Part shown: positions 48,261 through 56,935 of the stretch, one piece after another
Position numbering within the stretch: the stretch's first letter is position 1
Layout of the letters: every line of letters starts with the position of its first letter
NCBI GenBank assembly: GCA_014075255.1
Contig: CP046178.1
Coordinates: 769,616 to 833,615 of the forward strand
DNA length: 64,000 bases
Reading direction: 5' to 3'
Origin: Gammaproteobacteria bacterium
GTDB lineage: Bacteria > Pseudomonadota > Gammaproteobacteria > UBA4575
Made by a program: the position numbers and the translations under genes
The notes under the pieces: model-generated
Databases searched by the model: none
What the model was told of the DNA's origin: nothing
Seen by the model: only the letters and a program-made list of their open reading frames with translations

Positions 48261-48995
48261 TTAGTCTGCTTTTTTCATTTCTACAATGATGGTGTTGGCG
48301 TATAACCAAAATCCAATTAATGATACGAAATAAATTACATCGCGTAGATCGATAACCCCTTTTGCTAGTGATGCGTAATGTGTCAAAAAACTGAGTGACG
48401 AAATTGCATCAACAATATTTTGTGGCATCCAGGCTTTAAAGAAATTAAGCACTAACGGAGAACCCGCCAACAAAAATAAGAAACAAATGACCACGGTAAT
48501 TATAAAAGCAATAACCTGATTTTTTGTCATCGCCGATATACATGAACCAATTGCAAGAAACCCACCCGCCATTAGAAAGCTTCCAAGATACGCTGCAAGA
48601 ATTACACCGTTATCTGGATTACCTAAGTAGTTAATGGTGAGCCAAATAGGGAATGTTAGTACCAATGCGATACCGATAAACATCCATGCAGCTAAATATT
48701 TACCAATCACTGATTCGCCTACCGATATCGGCAAAGTCATAAGCAGCTCAATACTTCCGCTTTTTCGTTCTTCTGCCCATAAACGCATACCGATTGCAGG
48801 TACAAGAAATAAATATAACCAAGGATGATATTGAAAGAATGGACTTAAATCAGCTTGACCACGCTCATACAAGCTGCCTAAGTAAAATGTCATCGCGCCA
48901 CTCATGATCAAAAAGATAACAATAAATACATAAGCCACTGGAGTCGCAAAGTAGCTGCCCAGCTCTCTTTTAAAAATAGTAATTATATTTCTCAT
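48261..48995 (-). CDS. ABC transporter permease, GldF/ABC-2 type
   Basis: A 244-aa integral membrane protein with about six helices. The N-terminus IFKRELGSYFATPVAYVFI and the LWAEERKSGSIELLMTLP loop mark the ABC-2/GldF permease family. It lies between the ATPase and the GldG-like gene with gaps under 30 bases, making a clear ABC operon. Substrate unknown. Confidence 0.9.
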   Translation of the reverse strand: MRNIITIFKRELGSYFATPVAYVFIVIFLIMSGAMTFYLGSLYERGQADLSPFFQYHPWLYLFLVPAIGMRLWAEERKSGSIELLMTLPISVGESVIGKYLAAWMFIGIALVLTFPIWLTINYLGNPDNGVILAAYLGSFLMAGGFLAIGSCISAMTKNQVIAFIITVVICFLFLLAGSPLVLNFFKAWMPQNIVDAISSLSFLTHYASLAKGVIDLRDVIYFVSLIGFWLYANTIIVEMKKAD

Positions 48996-49021
48996 GATGT
49001 CTTATCTGATGAAGTATGGTT

Positions 49022-49744
49022 TTAAGAAATATGTCCACTGGTAATTTCGCGAAAAATATCGTCCATCTTGTCACTGCTAGATTTATTGCGCAGCCCTTCC
49101 GGTGTGTCATCGGCTAACACTTTTCCATCTGCAATAATAATGGCCCGTGAACAGATCGCATCCACTTCAGACAGGATATGTGTAGAAATAATGATTACTT
49201 TATCTGGCGCAATACTTTTAATCAGTTCGCGCACTTCAAACTTTTGATTGGGGTCTAGCCCATCGGTAGGCTCATCTAAAATCAGCACATCCGGATCATG
49301 CATGATAGCTTGAGCTAACCCTACTCTTCTTTTAAAACCTTTTGATAAAGTGTCGATGGATTGATTAAGCACCTTATCTAAATGTAAGCGCTGTATGACT
49401 TCTTTATTTCGATCAATCTTATACTGACCCGAAAGCTGACGAACTTGTGCGATAAATTCCAAGTACTGAGCGGGAGTCATTTCTCCATAACTTGGCGCGC
49501 CTTCAGGTAGATAGCCAATACGTTTTTTTGCTTCAATTGGTTTTTCGCTGACATCAAACCCGCAAACCTCAACGCTTCCCGTTGTAGGAGCTAGAAATCC
49601 TGTAATCATTTTCATAGTTGTGGATTTACCAGCACCATTCGGCCCGAGAAAGCCAAGCACTTCACCAGGTTGCACATCGAAAGATACATCTTCAACAGCA
49701 GTCAAATGTCCAAATTTTTTGCTTAGATTTTTTATTTTAATCAT
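49022..49744 (-). CDS. ABC transporter ATPase subunit
   Basis: A 240-aa ATP-binding subunit with Walker A GPNGAGKST, signature LSKGFKRRVGLAQAI and Walker B VLILDEPTDGLD followed by an H-loop in ISTHILSEV. The LSKG form of the signature is common in ABC-2/GldA/CcmA-type ATPases. It is first in the four-gene unit with the permease, GldG-like and DUF4340 proteins. Confidence 0.92.
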   Translation of the reverse strand: MIKIKNLSKKFGHLTAVEDVSFDVQPGEVLGFLGPNGAGKSTTMKMITGFLAPTTGSVEVCGFDVSEKPIEAKKRIGYLPEGAPSYGEMTPAQYLEFIAQVRQLSGQYKIDRNKEVIQRLHLDKVLNQSIDTLSKGFKRRVGLAQAIMHDPDVLILDEPTDGLDPNQKFEVRELIKSIAPDKVIIISTHILSEVDAICSRAIIIADGKVLADDTPEGLRNKSSSDKMDDIFREITSGHIS

Positions 49745-50045
49745 GTTCTAGATACTGCTATAACGAGGAGATGTACCCCTCATTCACTCGGCGGGAAATT
49801 TTACTGGGGAATTTATATTTTTCAAGCGCGAATTTTCAAGGCACTATACGCGATTAGCCGCAAAATTCCGAATATGTTTGGCAATCTTACCCCATAATTA
49901 GATTGGATTAAGAAGATAACTCATAGTTCCATAAGCCATTATCGTTAAAAAGCCATTTGCGGTGAGATTATCGAGCTGCTGGTTTATAATTTAACCGATT
50001 TGGAGCTATTAACACATAACAACTAAAAATTAAGAACTAATATAT
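49745..50045. other. Divergent intergenic region, ABC operon / DUF7931 gene
   Basis: A 301-base gap between divergent genes. It contains a perfect TATAAT at 49985-49990 on the plus strand, but the best upstream hexamers are poor (GTGAGA at 17-base spacing), so a promoter for the 50046 gene is possible and unproven. Near the ABC end there is only a short GAGG/CCTC dyad. I see no RNA gene or long repeat. Confidence 0.4.
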
Positions 50046-50573
50046 ATGGGGATCTCAAAAGACAATTTTTTCAAAAACTTCATGCTCGGCGTTACCGGCG
50101 AAAGCATGCATGTGGAAACAAGACAGTCAAATCAAGATGCTATCTTGAAGCTGCTTTCGGCCGCCCAAAATCAGGTAGCTATTATTAGCCGACATCTCGA
50201 TCCTACCATTTTTAATAATGCAAAATTTATAGACCATGCTTCTGAGTTCATTCGTCGTACCAAGGCTTCAAATATCAGAATTCTTGTTCACGATACCGAC
50301 CTCATCGTTAAAAATAACCATCGCATTTTAACCCTAAGTCAGCGTGTTTCTTCAAAAATTCAAATTCGCACAATCTGCAACGACTACACACAATTCAATC
50401 AAAGCTATCTTATTGCCGATTCGACGGGCTATATCCACAATCTAAAGTCTGATCTATACGATGCGGAAGTAAACTTTAATGATCCTGATAAGTCTAAAGA
50501 GATGATGGAAACCTTTAAAAATATTTGGGAACTCAGCCAACAAGAGGCAGAGGTTAGAAGGTTATGTATTTAA
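50046..50573 (+). CDS. DUF7931 domain protein
   Basis: A 175-aa soluble protein resembling the DUF7931 domain that is often fused to acyl- or N-acetyltransferases in gammaproteobacteria. Here it stands alone. Typical segments are ETRQSNQDAILKLLSAAQNQ, IISRHLDPTIFNN and IRILVHDTDLIVKNNHRIL. The fold is reminiscent of phospholipase D-like proteins, but no HKD motif is seen. It overlaps the next gene by ten bases, so the two are translationally coupled. Function unknown. Confidence 0.7.
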   Translation: MGISKDNFFKNFMLGVTGESMHVETRQSNQDAILKLLSAAQNQVAIISRHLDPTIFNNAKFIDHASEFIRRTKASNIRILVHDTDLIVKNNHRILTLSQRVSSKIQIRTICNDYTQFNQSYLIADSTGYIHNLKSDLYDAEVNFNDPDKSKEMMETFKNIWELSQQEAEVRRLCI

Positions 50574-51424
50574 TAAATTCTACACCAAAATATATTTGGA
50601 CTTTACTTATTCTAGTACCTCTGTTGATACCATGCATTTCTTTAGCTGGCCAGAATGATCCATTGCAAATAATTGATTTAAAAAATCGCCCTGCAGATGA
50701 AATTATTCCCGTAATTAAACCGATGCTAAAACCAAGTGATGCAATAACTGGTACAGGCTTTCAACTTTTCTTAAGAACGGATGCTAAAACATTAGAAGAA
50801 GTAACACGTTTACTTCAAGTTATGGACAAAGCACCTCGAAACTTAGTGATCAAGGTACGCAATAATTTAGACTCCGCATCTAAATCTACCGACTTTAATA
50901 CCTCTGGGAATTACGATATTGGTGATGATGTAAAGGTGGTTGTCGGAGATCGACCTCCTAAGGATAAAGGGACTAAAGTACGAATCAATAGCAATAGAAA
51001 TAGTACTGACCGCGACACGGAACATATGATACGTGTAATCGAAGGTGGCCAGGCGTTCATAGCCGCAGGTGAAATTCGCCCTTATGAACATCGTACTATT
51101 ATTAAACATCGCTACGGAGTATCAGTTTACGATAGTGTTGACTACCAAGATGTAACTAGCGGCTTCTATATAACTCCTAGACTAACTGGAAATAACAGAG
51201 TCTCATTGCATGTACAACCTCATTACCGAACCATTAACGAAGAACGCAGTGGCACTGTAGATGTTCAAGAAGTCGACACCACATTAGAAACCAGACTGGG
51301 TGAATGGGTGCAAATTGGTGGCGTAGATACCGATGCTAAATCTAAAGACGGTGGAATCCTTAGTACTTCTCGTAATTCTAGTTCTATACGCAGTGAAATA
51401 TATATCAAAGTAGATTTAGAATAA
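50564..51424 (+). CDS. Secretin-like periplasmic protein (short)
   Basis: A 286-aa exported protein with a signal peptide (hydrophobic to about residue 28, cleavage near SLAGQ). A NolW/N1-type subdomain lies at about 35-95 (LKNRPADEIIPVIKPMLK, LLQVMDKAPRNLVIKVR). A C-terminal part has the secretin-like pattern VIEGGQAFIAAGE, ITPRLTGNNRVSLHVQP and ETRLGEWVQIGG. It is much shorter than true secretins (usually over 500 aa), and the multi-N-domain part is missing. Probably a periplasmic or outer-membrane accessory protein. It overlaps the DUF7931 gene. Confidence 0.8.
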   Translation: MYLINSTPKYIWTLLILVPLLIPCISLAGQNDPLQIIDLKNRPADEIIPVIKPMLKPSDAITGTGFQLFLRTDAKTLEEVTRLLQVMDKAPRNLVIKVRNNLDSASKSTDFNTSGNYDIGDDVKVVVGDRPPKDKGTKVRINSNRNSTDRDTEHMIRVIEGGQAFIAAGEIRPYEHRTIIKHRYGVSVYDSVDYQDVTSGFYITPRLTGNNRVSLHVQPHYRTINEERSGTVDVQEVDTTLETRLGEWVQIGGVDTDAKSKDGGILSTSRNSSSIRSEIYIKVDLE

Positions 51425-51429
51425 TTTTT

Positions 51430-52020
51430 TCAGTTAGACCACTTTTTCTGCAACTCATCTTTAAGTTGTATAAAGTTATACATTGCGATCATTGGGATTG
51501 CGGAACGCAATTTTCCTTGGTGTAGCATCTCAATTGCGGTTGCAGATGGCACAACGTGTACACGTATATCTTCGCCCTCTTCTTCTAAACCACACAGTCC
51601 TTCTAATCCAGCAGAATCCGTTTTTCCTATATATACATGAGAGAGCTCAGAGAACCCACCCGGGGTAGGAAAGAATGAGGCTACATGCTGTAGATCCTCT
51701 AGCTTACAATTCGCTTCTTCAAGCGCCTCTCTATGCGCAACTTCTTCATAGTCTTCACCTTCTTCCACTAAACCTGCAATGATTTCCATAAGCCAAGGGT
51801 TTTCATCGCCCACTGCACCCACTCTAAATTGCTCAACTAAAACCACTTCGTCTCGTATAGGATCATAAGGCAGCACGGCTACCGCATTTTGCCGGGAAAC
51901 CTGTTCTCGCGTTAACGCTTTACTAAACCCACCTGCAAATAATTCATGCTCGACAACAAGTTGATCCACTTTAAAATGTCCATCGTAATTGCGCTTACGT
52001 TGTTTAATTTTCCACTGCAT
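51430..52020 (-). CDS. nudF: ADP-ribose pyrophosphatase (Nudix)
   Basis: Nudix hydrolase that cleaves ADP-ribose to AMP and ribose-5-phosphate. The Nudix box is GLVEEGEDYEEVAHREALEE followed by AN. VVLVEQFRVGA and FFPTPGGFSELSHVYIG are typical of NudF/AdpP. Length 196 aa is slightly short. It is nine bases downstream of kdsB on the same strand, so possibly the last gene of the leftward unit, and convergent with the secretin-like gene five bases away. Confidence 0.92.
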   Translation of the reverse strand: MQWKIKQRKRNYDGHFKVDQLVVEHELFAGGFSKALTREQVSRQNAVAVLPYDPIRDEVVLVEQFRVGAVGDENPWLMEIIAGLVEEGEDYEEVAHREALEEANCKLEDLQHVASFFPTPGGFSELSHVYIGKTDSAGLEGLCGLEEEGEDIRVHVVPSATAIEMLHQGKLRSAIPMIAMYNFIQLKDELQKKWSN

Positions 52021-52028
52021 GAACTTAC

Positions 52029-52763
52029 TTAAATAGACTTTAGCAGCTCAACATAATCTTCTTCGGTATCCACACCAATCCCTGCTGGTTGCTTAGACAC
52101 TTCAACATGAATCTTATAACCGTTTTGCAATGCTCTAAGCTGCTCTAATGACTCTTTTATTTCGAAAGAAGACAGTGGGAGCCCAGTAAAGAGGTTTAAA
52201 AAACCAACACTATATGCATAAATACCTAAATGCCTAAAAATATCTTTTTTATCGATATTTGGATTTTTGCAATTAAGTTTAGTGATATCTCTACTAAAGT
52301 TTAATGCATAATTATTCTCATCAAACATTACCTTTACAACATTTGGATTAGCAAAATTTTGATCTTCGGCAACAGGTCTACATAAAGTAGTCATACTTGA
52401 TTGCTCATGAGTAAGCAGATTTTGCGCAACTTGTTTTATATTTTGCGCTGGCATTTGCGGTTCGTCGCCTTGAATATTAACGATTGCAATCTCATCACCC
52501 CAACCGTTTAACTTTGCAACTTCTGCAATTCGATCTGTACCTGAAGTATGTTTATCTGATGTTAAACAGATATTTGCATTAAATTTTTCTGCAGCGTCAA
52601 CTATTCGCTGATCATCTGTAGCAATAATGACTTCTTCAGCACCACTTGCACATGCATTTTCATACACATGTTGCACGATAGGCTTATCATTGAGGGTTAA
52701 TAATGCTTTGCCTGGCAAACGTGTTGAGGCATAACGTGCAGGAATAACTACTTTGAAATTCAC
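52029..52763 (-). CDS. kdsB: 3-deoxy-manno-octulosonate cytidylyltransferase
   Basis: Activates Kdo as CMP-Kdo for lipopolysaccharide. The N-terminus VVIPARYASTRLPGKAL is the nucleotide site. NIQGDEPQMPA mid-protein and the KESLEQLRALQNGYKI segment near the C-terminus are family hallmarks. Length 244 aa. It follows the Trm112 gene by 23 bases in the conserved lpxK-ycaR-kdsB order. Confidence 0.97.
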   Translation of the reverse strand: MNFKVVIPARYASTRLPGKALLTLNDKPIVQHVYENACASGAEEVIIATDDQRIVDAAEKFNANICLTSDKHTSGTDRIAEVAKLNGWGDEIAIVNIQGDEPQMPAQNIKQVAQNLLTHEQSSMTTLCRPVAEDQNFANPNVVKVMFDENNYALNFSRDITKLNCKNPNIDKKDIFRHLGIYAYSVGFLNLFTGLPLSSFEIKESLEQLRALQNGYKIHVEVSKQPAGIGVDTEEDYVELLKSI

Positions 52764-52786
52764 TTATTTATTATTTCCAACCCACA

Positions 52787-52981
52787 TTACATGGCTTTGT
52801 ATTTCTCATACTCACCTTCCGAAATAGAACGCGCTTCATCTTCCAGCATAACGGGTATTCCATCTCGCACCGGATAAGCGAGACGCGCTGAAGTAGAAAC
52901 CAATTCTTGCGCATCTTTATCATATTTAAGCGGCCCTTTTGTAACTGGGCACACTAAGATATCTAACAATTGCATATCCAT
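52787..52981 (-). CDS. Trm112 family (YcaR-like) protein
   Basis: A 64-aa Trm112-like protein of the YcaR group, small partner or zinc-binding-like domain. [17 protein letters not shown] at the N-terminus keeps one Cys of the usual pair; [20 protein letters not shown] is diagnostic. Its ATG shares one base with the lpxK stop (TAATG), so translation is coupled. The target in bacteria is not firmly known. Confidence 0.92.
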   Translation of the reverse strand: MDMQLLDILVCPVTKGPLKYDKDAQELVSTSARLAYPVRDGIPVMLEDEARSISEGEYEKYKAM

Positions 52982-53961
52982 TAGTTTATTTCCTCTAATA
53001 ATTTTGAAATACGGCCACCAAGTTTTTCATTAGACTGTATAGTCATTGGCAAATACCATGCATTTTCTGTATTGAACTCCCTGCATTTTACGGCATCTTT
53101 CTCGGTCATGATAATAGGTAAGTTATCATTAAATTCTATATCTGCTTGTTTATATGTGTAATGATCAGTAAACACATGTGGAATTATATCTAGATCCGCT
53201 TTCTCTAGTACAGCAAAAAACCTCTTAGGACTGCCTATTCCTGCAACCGCATGCACTTTTACATTAGCAAAATCTTCAAATGACTTTTTTACATCAGCAC
53301 TTGTTAGTGATACAAATTCACTATAACTAACAGTGTACTGATATTCATATAGAGCATTTTCACCATTGCTAATAACAAGATCTACCGTATTTAATCTTGA
53401 AATTGGTTCGCGCAATGGCCCTGCTGGTAAGCACCTGCCGTTACCAAATAGACGTTCGCCATCAACCACTACAATTTCATAATTACGAGCTAAATTATAA
53501 TGTTGCAGACCATCGTCAGAAATAATCACATCAAGATCATATTTATCATTTAAGTACATCGCTGCCTTAGTGCGATCTGCCGCTACCGCAATCGGGCACG
53601 AAATTTGTTGTTTAAGCATCAAGGCTTCATCGCCCACTTCAACCGCATCACTATCGTTTAACACTTCAATTAAAGAAGATTCATCAGTGCGCCCATAACC
53701 ACGCGCAACAACACCTACCCTCAAGCCTTTATCTTTACAACACCGTGCGAGATGGGCAACAAACGGTGTTTTACCTACGCCACCAACTGTAATATTTCCA
53801 ACTACTATTATGCAAGAATCAATTAGATCTGCTTTAGAACGAAATATTTTATAAAACGAACGCCTAAAAAATGAGACTAGCTGGAATAACCACGATAGTG
53901 GCAATAAAAATATAGATAGAATATTTTTTGAATACCAAAGTTTTTCGATGTCGATTATCAA
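52981..53961 (-). CDS. lpxK: Tetraacyldisaccharide 4'-kinase
   Basis: Membrane-associated kinase that adds the 4'-phosphate in lipid A synthesis. A hydrophobic N-terminal helix (about 15-35) precedes the P-loop [28 protein letters not shown] and [18 protein letters not shown] are LpxK hallmarks, and [12 protein letters not shown] is near the end. The start appears to be TTG 53961 because no ATG lies upstream in frame and the N-terminus [12 protein letters not shown] aligns with the family start. Length 326 aa. Confidence 0.95.
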   Translation of the reverse strand: MIIDIEKLWYSKNILSIFLLPLSWLFQLVSFFRRSFYKIFRSKADLIDSCIIVVGNITVGGVGKTPFVAHLARCCKDKGLRVGVVARGYGRTDESSLIEVLNDSDAVEVGDEALMLKQQISCPIAVAADRTKAAMYLNDKYDLDVIISDDGLQHYNLARNYEIVVVDGERLFGNGRCLPAGPLREPISRLNTVDLVISNGENALYEYQYTVSYSEFVSLTSADVKKSFEDFANVKVHAVAGIGSPKRFFAVLEKADLDIIPHVFTDHYTYKQADIEFNDNLPIIMTEKDAVKCREFNTENAWYLPMTIQSNEKLGGRISKLLEEIN

Positions 53962-54001
53962 ATCAAGATTATCTAAAAACTTATAATTTATGCATTTAAC
54001 G

Positions 54002-55783
54002 CTATGCGTTAACTGTCAAACCTGGTTCACTGATCTGCATCTTATACAGTGAAGCATAAGCTTCGTCTTTCTGCAGCAGCTCATTATGACTACCGATCTC
54101 AACAATAGAACCCTTATCCATTACAACGATTCGATCTGCTTTTTCAATAGTTGATAGACGATGCGCAATTACCAGCGTAGTGCGATCTTTTTGCAGTAAC
54201 TCTAAAGCCTTCTGAATGTACTGTTCTGACTCTGTATCTAACGAAGATGTAGCTTCATCCATAATCAAGATCGGCGCATCTTTCAATAATGCTCTTGCAA
54301 TGGCAATCCGTTGGCGTTGGCCGCCAGATAGCAACACGCCATTTTCACCTACTAACGTATTTAACTTATCAGGTAGTTTATCGGTAAATTCTAATACCCG
54401 TGCGGCTCCTGCAGCTTCTGTTACACGCTTATCTTGAGCATCTATGTTTTGTGCATAGGCTATATTATTCGCGATAGTATCATTAAAAAGAATCACATCT
54501 TGATTTACGATTGCGATCTGATCACGCAAAGACGCCAAACTAAGATCTATAGTATTCACGCCATCAATGGCTATTGAACCGGAATCAATGTCGTAAAACC
54601 TCGGCAACAAATTCACAATAGTAGTTTTTCCACTGCCTGATTTTCCTACAAAAGCAACGGTTTCACCTGACTGAACCGTTAAATTAATATGCTCTAATGC
54701 TTTAGTTTCACGAGAAGTATATTTGAAGCATACGTTATTATATTCAACGCTACCCTTGCAACTAGACATTATTTTGCTTGCTGTGTCTTTTTCTTTCTCA
54801 GAATCAATTAATTCAAATACGCTTAAGCCGGCTGCTATTCCAGTTTGTAAAATCTCATTCAGTAAAGTTAGTTTTTTTGCTGGCGTTAAAATTGCAATCA
54901 TTGCAATGATAAAACTTACAAATCCACCAGCAGTTTCCTCTGTTGCAATTTCCGGTCTTGCAGCTATTGCTAATACGGCAACCAATACAAAACCTACTAA
55001 GGTATGAATAATCGGTGTGCTAGCCGCTTTAGTTGTTATCTTTCGCATACTATTGCGACGATAACGCTCATTCGCACGCTCAAATTTATCAATTTCGTAT
55101 TGCTGCCCACCAAATATTTTTACAATCCGATGGCCGATTATGCTTTCTTCGACAATATGCGTTATCTTGCCTACAGACTTTTGCATTTTAGTACTGAATT
55201 TTCTAAATAGCTTACTGGTATAACCAACAATTACGGCAATTAAAGGAACGACGATTAAAAACATTAATGCCAGCTTCCAGTTATTGATAAACATTACGGC
55301 TAAAAGAAAAATTACTTTAAAGACATCTTCAACCAAACTGCGCAAACTTTTAACCGCTGCACCAATAATCTGCTCTACATCGTAGGAAAATTTAGATAAC
55401 AAAGTGCCCGTTGCTTGATGATCAAAATAATTTGTTGGTAGAAATTGAGCACGCTCGAACATTTGCTGGCGAAGTGTTTTGGTTACAAACGCTCCTACAA
55501 ATCCTATTAAATAGGTACCAACAAAATTTGCGATGCCTCTAAGAATAAAAATAGCCAGTAACGCAACAGGTATCCATTTTATTTCTTCATAGTTTTTTTC
55601 AACAAACGAACTATCAATAAATGGACCCAGCAAATAGACCATTAATGCCTCCATGCCAGATAGAAACATCAATGCTATAGAACCTAATAACAAATATTGC
55701 CATTTAGATAAGGAATAACTTAGAAGTCGGCGGTATATTTGCCAACCTGATTGCTTAGGTAGATTAGAGGCTTGCTCGGCCAT
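54002..55783 (-). CDS. msbA: Lipid A export ATP-binding/permease protein MsbA
   Basis: Homodimeric ABC flippase for lipid A-core. Six helices in the N-terminal permease half are followed by an ATPase with Walker A GKSGSGKTT, signature LSGGQRQRIAIARALL and Walker B ILIMDEATSSLD. Its 593 aa is close to E. coli MsbA (582). It sits between lpxK and exbD, the usual order (comEC-exbB-exbD-msbA-lpxK-kdsB), and is 18 bases after exbD. Confidence 0.97.
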   Translation of the reverse strand: MAEQASNLPKQSGWQIYRRLLSYSLSKWQYLLLGSIALMFLSGMEALMVYLLGPFIDSSFVEKNYEEIKWIPVALLAIFILRGIANFVGTYLIGFVGAFVTKTLRQQMFERAQFLPTNYFDHQATGTLLSKFSYDVEQIIGAAVKSLRSLVEDVFKVIFLLAVMFINNWKLALMFLIVVPLIAVIVGYTSKLFRKFSTKMQKSVGKITHIVEESIIGHRIVKIFGGQQYEIDKFERANERYRRNSMRKITTKAASTPIIHTLVGFVLVAVLAIAARPEIATEETAGGFVSFIIAMIAILTPAKKLTLLNEILQTGIAAGLSVFELIDSEKEKDTASKIMSSCKGSVEYNNVCFKYTSRETKALEHINLTVQSGETVAFVGKSGSGKTTIVNLLPRFYDIDSGSIAIDGVNTIDLSLASLRDQIAIVNQDVILFNDTIANNIAYAQNIDAQDKRVTEAAGAARVLEFTDKLPDKLNTLVGENGVLLSGGQRQRIAIARALLKDAPILIMDEATSSLDTESEQYIQKALELLQKDRTTLVIAHRLSTIEKADRIVVMDKGSIVEIGSHNELLQKDEAYASLYKMQISEPGLTVNA

Positions 55784-55801
55784 TATGCTGTTTGAATTTG
55801 A

Positions 55802-56215
55802 TTATTTAGGTTTAGAAGTCGCAATCGATAATTTTGACACACCTGCTTTTGCTACGGCATCCATTGCAGTCACTACTGCCTGATGTGGAGTAGTAGCATC
55901 TGCTCTGATGATAACGTTTTTATCTTTATCGTCTGCTATTATTTTTTGTAGCGATTGAAGAAGTGTTACGGCATTGTTATTCGCAAGACTTTGACCATTA
56001 ACGTAATAAGCACCCGCAGGATCAATCGTTATCTCTATCGGAATCACCTCTAGTGCTTGCTCCTCTGAGGAGGCTTCGGGCAAATCAACTCTTAATTCTG
56101 CTTGTTGATTGAAAGTGGTGGTCACCATAAAAAAGATCAACAGCAAAAACACCACATCTATGAGAGGTGTGATATTCACATCTAAGCGATCTTCTTCGGC
56201 GCGAGTAAAATTCAT
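55802..56215 (-). CDS. exbD: ExbD/TolR-family protein
   Basis: Small inner-membrane proton-channel subunit (137 aa). One membrane helix (about 16-36) contains the essential aspartate in VNITPLIDVVFLLLIFFMV, and a periplasmic C-terminal domain follows. With the preceding ExbB-like protein it forms an energising unit. In this neighbourhood the pair is thought to power an envelope process linked to LPS or outer-membrane transport; the target is not shown by the sequence. Confidence 0.93.
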   Translation of the reverse strand: MNFTRAEEDRLDVNITPLIDVVFLLLIFFMVTTTFNQQAELRVDLPEASSEEQALEVIPIEITIDPAGAYYVNGQSLANNNAVTLLQSLQKIIADDKDKNVIIRADATTPHQAVVTAMDAVAKAGVSKLSIATSKPK

Positions 56216-56243
56216 TTTTGATCGTTATTTATGCAAAAAATAA

Positions 56244-56861
56244 TTATGAGCTAGCCTTGCGTTGACCATGCATCACCTCGACCAATTTTATGGCTTCCTC
56301 TTCCATACCTACCACTAAGGTATCTAACCTTCTTCTGAAATAACGGACAAAGATCAAACTGGGAATGGCTACACTAAGTCCTGTAGCAGTCGTAATTAAT
56401 GCCTTGGATATACCACCTGCTAACTCACCAGGATCTCCTACTCCTACACTCGTAATTACACTGAACACTTGGATCATGCCTATTACAGTCCCCAGAAGAC
56501 CAAGCAAAGGCGAAATAGCAGCAATCGTACCCAGTGTATTTAAAAAGCGCATTAATTCATGAGCAACATGTCGACCCGTTTCCTCGATGCTCTCTTTCAT
56601 GACTTCGCGGTCATAATTTTTATTCATCAAGCCTGAAGCAAGTATTCTGCCCAATGGCGAACTTTTGCGAATCTGTAGAATTCGATTTTCGTCTAACTTA
56701 CCTTCCTTACTCCATTGCCAGATTTTTGCAGCTAGATACTTAGGCGCAACTCGCTCTTTCTGAAGTGTCCAGAAACGCTCAATAATAATCGCCAAAGCAA
56801 CAATAGAACTGGCTATGATTGGCAACATCAACCAACCACCTGCTTTTACAATTTCATACAC
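56244..56861 (-). CDS. exbB: MotA/TolQ/ExbB-family proton channel protein
   Basis: A 205-aa inner-membrane protein with three helices: one at the N-terminus (about 10-28) and two near residues 105-165, with the family hallmark ISPLLGLLGTVIGMIQVF and the Thr/Ser-lined GISKALITTATGLSVAIP. It precedes exbD by 28 bases. It could be called TolQ-like, but no tolA, tolB or pal is present. Confidence 0.93.
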   Translation of the reverse strand: MYEIVKAGGWLMLPIIASSIVALAIIIERFWTLQKERVAPKYLAAKIWQWSKEGKLDENRILQIRKSSPLGRILASGLMNKNYDREVMKESIEETGRHVAHELMRFLNTLGTIAAISPLLGLLGTVIGMIQVFSVITSVGVGDPGELAGGISKALITTATGLSVAIPSLIFVRYFRRRLDTLVVGMEEEAIKLVEVMHGQRKASS

Positions 56862-56935
56862 TTAGCATAACTCCTCGAGATTTTACTTTGCCTAGATTAA
56901 CAGTATTTTAGACGCCTGATCCGGCCAAATATAAA

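Noticed and set aside
45217-49744. Gliding motility operon
   Set aside because: Only GldA/F/G-like subunits are present; these occur widely in non-gliding bacteria and no other gliding genes are seen.
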